DNA from: Quillaja saponaria
Taxonomy: Eukaryota; Streptophyta; Magnoliopsida; Fabales; Quillajaceae
Reading direction: 5' to 3'
Length of the DNA: 64,000 nucleotides
NCBI GenBank assembly: GCA_029379385.1
Contig: CM055605.1
Coordinates: 10,761,001 to 10,825,000, forward strand
This document shows positions 49,156-58,686 of the stretch, piece after piece (within the stretch, counting starts at the first letter, position 1; every line of letters begins with the position of its first letter). Made by a program: the position numbers and the translations under genes. Below the pieces are notes generated by a model that saw only the letters and a list, made by a program, of their open reading frames with translations, was not told the DNA's origin and searched no databases.

Positions 49156-49444
49156 TGAGATGGACTTAAATTCTATACATAATATGAAATCAAAGTTCTA
49201 CAGCACACGAAGAAAAAATAAAATAAAATACTGACACCTCCAATTGTATCAATTGATCAACCTAACTTCATAATTTTCATTTCCATAAATGCAATAGATT
49301 ACAACGACTTGAAAATTTCAAATTTGAGTTGTACTATATAATAACACCAAATTAGATCAATCTAAAATTTCATGAGTGTCGTAATGTTTCCATTAATAAA
49401 CAAGTAGTCTACAATTATAGTTTAAGGACAATATAACTACTTAC

Positions 49445-49900
49445 TGGTGCTTAACACGATGATCATGAGCTTAAATTTTTGTTAAGACTCGGCTTATTAA
49501 AAGTTCATAAATTTTATTTTTCTTTCTAATTTTAAATTTATTGATAAATATTATATATTAGTGCAATGTACAGTATAACTGGTCTGATGAATATTTATTT
49601 ATTAACTCTACTTAAATAATTTTTAAAAATAAAAAATAATTTTATCTTATATATATATCGAGTTGGACTCGTAAGAATACTAGTGAGCTTTGTAAAACTT
49701 GAGCTCGACTAGTTTAATAAACGAGTCCTTAAAATAAAGCTCGAGCTCGGCTCATTGAAAAAATGAACTAAGCTCGAGCGAGCTTTTAACAAGCTTGTTT
49801 ACAAGTTGATCATGAATGGCTCTATTCATTTGCACCCCTAGCCTTGTGTCACCTCTACCCCTTGGTCAACTTTACAACCAGGGCAATTCTCATTGTAGTG
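49445..49900 (-). pseudogene. ZIFL-E: disrupted orphan ZIFL exon 1
   Basis: The donor-side end (49445-49463) and the middle of exon 1 (49841-49900, reading [20 protein letters not shown]) are split by an insertion of about 380 bases that also removed about 36 exon bases. The start codon and first dozen residues are deleted between TAGTG (49900) and CTCATTC. No downstream exons exist in this unit. The leader upstream is still well conserved. Confidence 0.85.
49464..49840. mobile_element. GAGCTCGAGC-rich element inserted in ZIFL-E exon 1
   Basis: GATCATGA occurs at both edges (49461 and 49808). The interior has CTCGAGCTCGGCTCATTG-like motifs that recall the Mutator-like MITE family, but the central tRNA-like part is not recognisable. 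The right end extends into CATTTGCACCCCTAG. Probably a related, diverged MITE. Confidence 0.5.
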
Positions 49901-50960
49901 CTCATTCTTTAATTGTTTGCTTGACACCAAACCGTTCTTCCTAATTTTTATTTTTTTTTCATCCATCCACCCAAAACAGAAAACAAATCTGAAATGGAAA
50001 GAATTAGAGAAACTAACTTTTAAAAGCAGTCTTTTTGACTTCCCAAGCTAGAAAAGGCAGCTGGGTTTAATGAACAAAGGATAGAATAAAAACCATACCT
50101 TTTCTTTTTCCTTCGCTTGGAGAAAATAGTGAAACCCTCCTCTCTCCAAGATAGAACAAAAGATTAAAGAACCGAAGAGGGTCTGCCAGTCTGGTTTCTA
50201 AATAAATAACCAAATGGAAGTATAACCAGAAGTTTAAGAGCTATGCCTAAAAAAATAACAGAACCAACTTGAACGTGACCATTGGCATCACTGCATCACC
50301 CAATTAGATTTGCGGTGTTGATGGTGATGAAGAAAAGTACAAATAAAACTAGTATATAGTACTAACAATTTGTTTAACTCTGACAAAAAGAGGATCAATC
50401 ATCATCAATTATCAATCATTCAAAAATGGCAACCCACTTCCCCGGATACCCCCATCTTGCCTATAGAATTCAACAAAATTAAGAAAGCAAATACAAACCG
50501 TACTGCAAAACGTGGGTAACTGACCTCACCTGTCCTTGAAGTTATAAACAGAATGGGATGTATATTATGGACTTCAAACACGTAAAATCCAATCTGGCCA
50601 AAATAGCCAACTTCATTTTCACTGTAAGCCTTCACCGCTAATATTTAATGCACCATTTTTTATTCTCTTATGGGTATAATTACAAACAGCTTACATGTAT
50701 TCAGGCACATGTTAACAAATCTAATCGAATAAATAGTATAATACAGACAACGAAATGAAACAAGAAAAACGATCAAACATTGTTTAGGTCTGAAAAGTTG
50801 TGGACCTTGTTGTGCCCAAAACATTTTTTTTTTTGCTTTTAATATTTGTTTGGACATGTGGTTGTGCTGGAGAGAAAGATTAGAGATGCCTGGGTCTGGA
50901 AGGTAGTTCACACTGCTGAGTGGTGCGAAAGAGCTGTGCCTCCACCTCCACCCCTCCACA
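49901..50960 (-). promoter_or_regulatory. Leader and promoter block of ZIFL-E
   Basis: Homologous to 39835-40930. It keeps the UTR-intron donor (GGTATGG, about 50098) and the CCATTGGCATCACTGCATC element (about 50279). With the exon destroyed, any transcription from here would be non-coding. Confidence 0.5.
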
Positions 50961-52723
50961 TCTGATACGGAGAGAGAAATTTGCTTCCTCTTTTTTTTTT
51001 TTTTCCTTTAATTTTCTTGCAATTCTTTTTGGACCTTGTCATTTTTGCACAAAACATGATTTATGAGCTTCAACGTAAGTTACCTTTTTCTTTGACTAAA
51101 TTACACTTTGGACTTTATAATATAGTTCATGTTTACTAGTTTTTACTTCTAAAAAATAACATCCATTGGATCTTATCTTTGTTTATATTAACTTAATCCC
51201 AATAAATTGGTCCGGTGATCGAAGAGTTGTGCTCAATGACTATATGAGTACTATATGAGTGTGAATCTAGTTAGAAAGATGATATAGGAAGTAAAATCAA
51301 GAATAAATTGAACCAGCGAAAAGCATAACTGCTAAATAAAAAAATTAACTAAGTAGAAATCCTAAATAATATGTATCAAATGTGCTTGGCTAGTATGCCA
51401 TTTTAATACAAATTTACGACCTTACAATCGGCCATTGCAAATAATTGTCATTATGTCCTATTATAAATGTAATTATTTGCATAAAATATTTAATTAATGT
51501 TATGACATGTGACACAATTCTATTGGCTACGATATTCTAAGGGGGTTGAAACTCTAAAAAGTAAATCAATTTATTTTTACAACTCATACTCACTTGTCAA
51601 ATCCATATTTAACACGTAGTTTAGATTCGTGTATAAATGTGTAAGGCGAACATATATATGAATCTAGGTTCCATTAGGTAATTTTATGGACGAAACTTGA
51701 TGTGATTTGACGATACAGACTAAGAGGGAACGAATTTGGGATCTAGATTTTCTTTATCATTTTATTTTAACTTTTAATAATTTTTTTCCTTCTTTTTTCT
51801 AATAAAAGATATGAATTTATATATATATATATTATAATTTTCAAACAAGTAACATAGTTAAATATATTATATATATATATATATATTCAACTTGTCCCGC
51901 TACAAAAATCACAATATGTTTTCTCATAATACTTTACAAAACACATTTTTAACTAAAATTATTTCATCAACCGTAAATGTCAAAAATGCCTTGAGATTTT
52001 TACAAAATCAACTTCACATATGGAAGGATTCTGTACTTGGTAGAGCTTAGAATTTAGTCTAATATGTCGCAATTGAAAATTTTGAGAAAAAAAAGCTAAG
52101 GAAGATCTTCTATGTACATGAAAGAATGACTTTTATGTATATTTTGTTTTTATTTAACAGTTATTATAACTTTGAATCAGTTTACGAGAATCTCGACAAA
52201 TTTAATTAATTTATTTCTCAGGTTAACCAAATGTAGACAATTCACTTTGATATTAAGAAATTTATAAAGATCTTACTTCCAAAATATTTGATCAATAAAA
52301 TTTAAATAATAATAAAATTAATTTTAAGAAAGTTAGATGGGAAAAGGATTAAATGAATTTTGTCTTTCCTTTATTTATATTTAGCTAATAAAAACTAGAA
52401 AACAAACATATGAGCATTAATACAAAAGAGTACTATAAGTGAGGGGTCAGTTATTTCATTTGGTTACATTACATCTACTTTCTTTTCTTCTTTAATTTTT
52501 TTATTTATTGGTTCCTACAAAACTTGTAGATCTTATGCAATTCTAAGAGTTGTACAACGAGAGTGATAACTTTTCAATTTCATAAATCTATTATTTCAAG
52601 TAAATGTAAGATTTAATCTCCAAGTTTTAAAATGTTACTAAAAATATTTTATCCGTTGAATCAACTGTACATTATAATTCATTTATTTTTTGATAAAATG
52701 TATAAATTCAAAACAAAAGTTGC
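50961..52723. other. AT-rich intergenic DNA of duplication unit 2
   Basis: 51370-51480 shares a short repeat with 28765-28860. 51680-51760 is the degraded partner of 41591-41680. There are AT microsatellites near 51820 and 51870. No gene recognised. Confidence 0.45.
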
Positions 52724-52897
52724 CAAATTATTTGGATAATACTAGCCTCGCAATATATATGATTAAGGTTTTCTTCTCAGACAAATTATTTGGATAAGTA
52801 CTAGCCTTGCAGTATATATGACTAAGCTTTTTTCTCATACAAATTATTTGAATAAGTACTGGCCTCACAATATATACAACTAAGCTTTTTTCTCATA
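52724..52897. repeat. Three tandem copies of a 58-base repeat
   Basis: Copies start at 52724, 52782 and 52840 with CAAATTATTTG; each contains CTAGCCT-like and CTAAGCTTTTTTCTC-like parts. Unit 1 of the larger duplication has a single copy near 42393, so the array expanded after duplication. Confidence 0.85.
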
Positions 52898-53050
52898 CAA
52901 ATTATAATATCATGAGTAAATGCTTGCAAGAATCTACCAAGAAATCGTTCATATGCATAAAAGAATTAATATCTACTCTTTATCTTATGTATGTATATTA
53001 GAAAAAAAAGAAAAGAAAAAAAAAGACAGCACTTCGTTATATATAGATTA

Positions 53051-53532
53051 CTAGTATCATCGCACGTGCTTAGATGATTATTTTTATTTCGTAAAAAAAT
53101 AAAATTATTCTCAATACATACTCCTATATCAACATGTAAAGTTTTTTTGTCTGATATATATATATATTTAGGTAACTACATGTCAATTGTTTGAATAGAA
53201 AGTGACTGCGTGAAGAAATTATTGTAAGTGAATGAGTTTCTAGGTAGTTAATTTTATTTAAAATTTTTAATTTGGTGTGGATAGACTTTGGAGTTTTTTT
53301 TTTTTTTTTTTTTTTTTTGGATAAAAAAAAAAAAGGTAAGTTAAAGATTTTTTAAATTAAGTTTTTTTTTTTTTTTTTTTTTCAAATAGACAAAACTGAC
53401 AAAAATACCCTATAACTTAAAAGAGTAAGAAATTATAAATATAAGATGTTTTATGGAAGTTTATAATAAAAATGAATAGTTAAAGTTAAAAGAAATCATA
53501 AGAGTGTTATGATTTTTAGAATAGTATATAGA
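53051..53532 (-). mobile_element. Non-autonomous Helitron-like element 1
   Basis: In minus-strand sense it starts A|TCTATATACTATTCTAAAA (53532) and ends with GCACGTGC, ten bases and CTAG|T (53051). This fits the 5'-TC, short palindrome, CTRR-3' plan with insertion between A and T. The paralogous site near 42655 lacks it. Contains long T and A runs (53293-53382); no coding. Confidence 0.65.
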
Positions 53533-53765
53533 TTTTACTATATGAACAATATAATTGAAAGACTAGATAGATATACATAGATAAGTTTTTTAATTTTTAA
53601 TTTTTTATTATTCAAATTTGAGTGATATTTGTTTCTTTTTATCATATGTTATTGTTTTTGTGCATTTCAGAAGTTGAACATGAGATCTTCATTGCTGAAA
53701 GTTAGAACCAACAAAGTAGAATGATCTTAAAATGATAAGAGATTATAATTATATATATATATATA

Positions 53766-54253
53766 TCTATATTTCTATACTATACTAAAAGTTAGAACAC
53801 TCTTGTGGTGTCCTTTGACTTTTTAATATAATTTTAATTTTAAATACCAAACTAAAAGGAAGAATAGTGTCCTCCTAAATTTTAACATATTTTTATAATA
53901 AATTTAATTATTTATTAGAAACTACTCACTTTCTCTTATAATTAAAGACAAAAATTAACAAAAAAACAATAAACTCACGTATTATTAACTTTAATTAATC
54001 AATTATTATTATTTAAATCAACATCTTCTAAAACCTATCTCATTTTCTCCATTTTATACAATAATTATATAAAAATAAAAAAATTTCACATATTATTAAC
54101 TTCAATTAATCAATTATTATTATTTTTTTAAAAATTAACATTCTTCTAAAACTTATTCTCTCCATTTTATACAACAATTATATTATTTTTTATATTATTA
54201 TTCTTTCTAAAAAAATCTTTGAAGACGTGTGTAAGCATGTGTAATGAGACTAA
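53766..54253 (+). mobile_element. Non-autonomous Helitron-like element 2
   Basis: It starts A|TCTATATTTCTATACTATACTAAAAG and ends GAGACTAA|T. Its first 50 bases resemble those of element 1 (both have AACACTCTT about 30 bases in). The paralogous position near 42865 is unoccupied. The subterminal hairpin is weak. No coding. Confidence 0.6.
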
Positions 54254-54525
54254 TATATATATATATATTAGTTTTTGTGTCTTGTGAGTCATGGACATGT
54301 ATATATATTTTTAAAATGAAAAAATATTAACATGTTCTTTCTATTGAATAGTTTAAATTTATTTTCTTATCTAGACAATTTATGCATAAAATTGTAACCT
54401 CAAGTGCTTTCAACATTTATCTTTGATAATATATATATATATAACTATAGTGTGGTGTTTAATCTACTGCTCTTATATTTTCTTGCCATCCCTAAAAGAT
54501 TTTCTCTTATTTTTTATTTTTTATC

Positions 54526-54828
54526 TTGTTGAGTTTTATCTGCATTGAGCCTCACACCTTCCGTTTAATTTGTCTTTACATTGTCAATAAAGTTATGGAT
54601 GCAAATGTTATAGAATCTTCACCTCAAAAAAAAAAAAAAAAAAAAAAAAAGGAAAAAAAAGGAAGAAAAAAAGAAGAAGCACATGTTAAAGATAGATCAA
54701 ACCATCTGGCCCTTGATATGATATATGAATCTTTCACTTTCTTCGAGGAAGAAAGGCATTTTGAACAGAGTTTTGAAGAGGTTTCTATTGGACGAATAAG
54801 AAAACACTATTTAATGACTTGGACTTAA
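54526..54828 (+). other. Open frame with conserved tail, duplication unit 2
   Basis: A 100-codon frame has a lysine run encoded by an A-rich tract in its middle. The last 40 codons (RSNHLALDMIYESFTFFEEE...) match the frame at 49033-49155. The first half is not supported by unit 1. Not a convincing gene, possibly one relic exon. Confidence 0.3.
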
Positions 54829-55234
54829 ACTCTAAACATTATATGAAATCAAAGTTCTACAGCACAGAGAGAAAGAATAAAATAAAATATTACACCTCCA
54901 ATTATACCAATTGATCAACCCCAACTTCATAATTATCATTTCCATGAATGCAATAGATTACAACTACTCCGAAAATTTTAAAATTGAGTTGTACTATATA
55001 ATAACACCAAATTAGATGAATCTAAAATTTGTAGTCATAATAAAAATTTAATTTCTGTTTTAGTCTTGTAAAATTATATTAATTTTTATTTTAATTATTC
55101 TGAAATATTTTTTATTATTTCATTATGTAAGAATCAGAATTTGTTAATAAAGCTACATACCCTCGTTCTCATCTTATATCACTAACGAGGAGCTGACGTG
55201 GCAAGCTAGAGGTTCAGAGCGCCTAGAATACGCA

Positions 55235-55435
55235 ATGCCGCCAAATGCCTTTGGCATTGTGGCGCATTGGAGTGTGCAAACGTTTCCGACGTCCTTTCGA
55301 CGTGAAAGTTTTGGATTTGGAAGATCGGTCTTTTCTGATCATAATGATGGTGTTGGTCAGAAAAATAGAGGTTTGAGGATGGTGGCTTTGGATGGTTCTA
55401 ACGGTTGTAATGCGAATATTTTACATGAGTATTAG
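55235..55435 (+). other. GC-richer open frame, possible first exon
   Basis: 66 codons from MPPNAFGIVAHWSVQTFPTS, through FRRESFGFGRSVFSDHNDG, to CNANILHEY. The composition is less AT-rich than the surroundings, and TGACGTGGCAAG lies upstream. It looks like a plant 5' exon, but I recognise no family and see no following exon. It lies just outside the duplicated unit. Confidence 0.3.
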
Positions 55436-55439
55436 TGGC

Positions 55440-57457
55440 GATATACGGTACTTGGTGGGCGCAGTTGTTTGAAGATGGTTTTTTCATGCAATTTCTTTGA
55501 TTTTCGATTCGGGAAATCATGATTTTTGGCATGGGTAGTTACAAATTTCTGGATTTTGGGCTCGAATACCAAATTTGATGCGAAACAAATATGGTAAAAT
55601 TGGGATTTGAGGGGGACAAGGAGAGGATTGAGGAGAAATATTTAGAAAAGCAAAAAATGATGGAGAATTACATGAAACTTGGGTTTGTAGAACTTGTACA
55701 CATGCAATTAAATATTCAATTTGTCAAAAACTCCCCAACAAATACATACTAAGCCTTTATACAGACACTATATAAAATTCTAGTATAGAAACGTAAAAAC
55801 TTAAAGTCTAAAAACAGAATTCTAAAATACTACTAAGTAATGGTTTGTGAACACTAAGAATAGAAGGAATTATTAAGGCTATTTTGGTACGCATTAGTGA
55901 TTTTTTTTCATAGTTAAAATTAGAATGGAATGTTGTAATATAGAATGATCATTTCTTTTCATTGTTTGGTAGAACTAATAAGAAAAAGTCATTTCATTTT
56001 TTTCATTTGATATGTACTTTTTAAACTTGGAATGATATAAAAAGTATACTAAAATAATAAAATTGTCCCTGAATATTAAAATCTAACTTAGTTTATGAAA
56101 TTTATATATTTCTTAGTTATATATTATTTTATTTTATTTAATTTCTTTTTCTTATTATTTCTTATACTTATATTTTTTATCTAATACTTAGTTTATGAGA
56201 TTTACTAAAATGACACTAAAATCTAAAATTTAAAAAAATTGACACTCCTCTTCCTAGGATGGATGGAAAGTTAACGGTGTTGTCGATGTGATAACTCCCA
56301 CATTGCTTAGATGTGCAGATTAAACATTATATATAAGTTTATGGGCTTACATCTCCTAATGTCAATTGATTAATTTTAAAAGTGTAACTCTAACATGTCT
56401 TATAAGATAATTACATAAAAATATTGAAAAGTACTATATTTATTTTAAAAGTTACCAAAAATCCTATTTTTAATTTTCTCTTTTCAAATCTTGGGTTCTA
56501 AATACTTATTTTTTTTCTTCTATATTTTGTCTATTTTTCTTGTTTTCATCTTAATATTAATTTATAAATTATGCTAACCTCATTTTCTTTAAATTTTAAC
56601 ACATGAAAAAGGAAATTATTTGAAGCATAGGATTTTCCTTGAGTAAAAATTGTATTGTAACACTGTTAAATTTTCATCCATTTAAAGGATAAGAGTGTTG
56701 ATTACCTTGAATTTTGGACCTTACTATTGTTTTAGTAAACCTTAAAGGAGTATAGTGTAATTTACTCTTATTTTTTATTTTAATATTAGTTTACTAATTT
56801 ATTTATTCATTATTATTATTTAAATAATTTATATGCTTTTTTAATTTATTATTATTTTAATTCAAATACAATTTTTTTGATTAACTATATATCTATAATT
56901 ATATTATTTGTTTTCTTAAAATATATTTTATTATTTATTATTTAATTTGATATAGAGGGCTTTTTATCATTTGATTAAAGCGAATTGATTTATTACTATT
57001 TTATTTATATATAATTCTTTATATAATAATTGGTTTTATTAATTAATTATTTTCTTATAACTATTATATTTTTTAATTTAATTTGAAATGAAGGATATTT
57101 TGTTTTTTAACTAAAATAAAATGATTTTGTTTTTTAGTTTATTTATTTTTGATAGTAATTAAATAATTTATTTATTTATTTGTAACTTTTTTATTTAATA
57201 AGTTTTTTATGTGTTATGAATGTTAAATCTCACGTCGGTGGATTTGATGATTTCTATTTCTATAAAATAGAAATGCTGAAATAAAATGTGAAATTTGACA
57301 CCAAAGACATACTAAATGAAAATGAAATAAAAAATAATAAAATAAAATGATGATTCATACTTTCTACACTAGTCATTATTGTAATACTTTACTGTTCATT
57401 TGGATGGTAACTTGATTAATTGTAAATAGAAGTATGATGTTTCATCTTTCATACAAT
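55440..57457. other. AT-rich intergenic DNA
   Basis: No gene. Near 55885 the sequence GGCTATTTTGGTACGCA resembles a Tourist-type end; a possible partner, GCATACCAAACATC, lies at about 58712. This may be one old MITE-like element split by later insertions. Confidence 0.35.
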
Positions 57458-57467
57458 GATAATGTAC

Positions 57468-58676
57468 TGGTTTTTGGACAAATGTGTCCAAGCTCCCAAT
57501 GCTTTTATCCAAAATGGTAGATATAAAAACTAAATATCCAAAATGTGGTGAAAGTTAGAAACCTGGATTTAATAGATCCGGTTTCTCCCTTCTACACATC
57601 ATTTCTCTCTCCTAAATAGCCCCTCCCTTTCTCTTTCATCATTTCTCTCTCCTACACAACCCCTCCCTCTCTCTTTAAAATTTATAGTGTATGATATTTT
57701 TTTTAATTTAAAGAGTATGATTTTTTTTTAATTTATAGTGTATGATATTTTTTAATTTTAAAGTATATGATATTTTTTTAAAATTTAAAGTGTATGATAT
57801 TTTTTAAATTTAAAGTGTATGATATTTTTTAAATTTATAGTGTATGATTTTTTTTTTAATTTATAATGCATGATATTTTTTTAATTTAAAGTGTATGATA
57901 TTTTTTTTTAATTTATGGTGTATGAAAATTTTAATTTTTAAAATTTATAGTTTATGATATTTTTAAAATTTATAGTGTATGATAATTTTTAAATTTAAAG
58001 TGTATTATATTTTTAAAATTTAAAATGTAAATTTAAAATTTATAGTTTATGATATTTTTTAAATTTATAGTGCATGGTATTTTTAAATTTTAAAATGTAT
58101 AATAATTTATAAACTTATAGTGTATGATATTTTTTTTTTAAATTTTAAAATGTATAATAATTTATAAACTTATAGTGTATGATATTTTTTTTTAATTTTA
58201 AAATATATGATAAATTTTAAATTTAAAGTGTATGATAAATTTTAAATTTATAGTGTATGATATTTTTTAAATTTAAAGTGTATGATATTTTGAAATTTAA
58301 AGTGTATGATATTTTGAAATTTGAAGTGTATAATAATTTTTAAATTTATGGTGTATAATTTTTTTTTTAAAATTTAAAGTGCATGATGTATAATATTTTT
58401 TAAATTTAAAGTGTATAATATTTTTTAAAATTATAGTGTGTCGGCATGTGGAGGTGGGCTGAGTGGATAGCGAAACCAGATCTACTAAATCTGGTTTTTC
58501 AAAAGCTGTCCACTGTGGATGAAAGAGAGAGGGAGGGGTTGTGTAAGTATGTAGGAGGGAGAAACCTGATTTACTAAATCCGGTTTCTAACTTTCACCAC
58601 ATTTTGGATATTTAGTTTTTATATCTATTATTTTGAATAAAAATATTGGGAGTTGGACCTATTTGTCCAAAAATCA
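57468..58676. mobile_element. Mutator-like element, long TIRs, internal satellite (1209 bases)
   Basis: Inverted ends TGGTTTTTGGACAAAT and ATTTGTCCAAAAATCA continue to pair for roughly 150 bases (ATATCCAAAATGTGGTGAAAG on the left, CTTTCACCACATTTTGGATAT on the right). Flanking direct repeats GATAATGTAC (57458-57467 and 58677-58686) are perfect over 10 bases. Long TIRs with about 9-10-base duplications indicate a Mutator-type non-autonomous element. Inside are a CT-rich stretch and an AT-rich tandem array, with no transposase. Confidence 0.8.
57674..58440. repeat. AT-rich minisatellite inside the Mutator-like element
   Basis: Degenerate tandem units of about 25-30 bases, consensus near AATTTAWAGTGTATGATATT followed by a T run, fill about 770 bases. 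Variation is mainly in T-run length and TATAG/TAAAG. Not a CRISPR: there are no unique spacers. Confidence 0.85.
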
Positions 58677-58686
58677 GATAATGTAC

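Larger units (their letters stand above)
39600..49375. repeat. Larger tandem duplication, unit 1 (interrupted by SINE and Copia)
   Basis: Without the Copia and SINE insertions this unit is about 4 kb: ZIFL-B intron 1, exon 1 and leader, then 41570-42958 and 48706-49375. The parts recur in the same order at 49390-55030. Matches include ATTAGGTAATTTTATGGA (41591 and 51675), TTATTTGGATAAGTACTAGCC (42400 and 52782) and AACACCAAATTAGAT (both unit ends). Stretches near 40.93-41.57 and 51.0-51.67 kb are no longer alignable by eye. Confidence 0.75.
49390..55030. repeat. Larger tandem duplication, unit 2
   Basis: It begins inside ZIFL intron 1 (AACAAGTAGTCTACAATTATAG, as at 39618) directly after the end of unit 1. 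It runs through the ZIFL-E exon remnant and leader, and ends at AACACCAAATTAGATGAATC. It lacks the SINE and Copia of unit 1 but carries two Helitron-like insertions and a tripled 58-base repeat. Confidence 0.75.

Noticed and set aside
54614..54680. Lysine-rich protein segment within the frame at 54526-54828
   Set aside because: Encoded by a poly(A) tract that is absent at the same place in unit 1; most likely a slippage product.
57674..58440. Regular repeat array resembling CRISPR or a satellite gene
   Set aside because: Units are contiguous and degenerate without unique spacers, and lie inside a transposon-like element in a plant genome.
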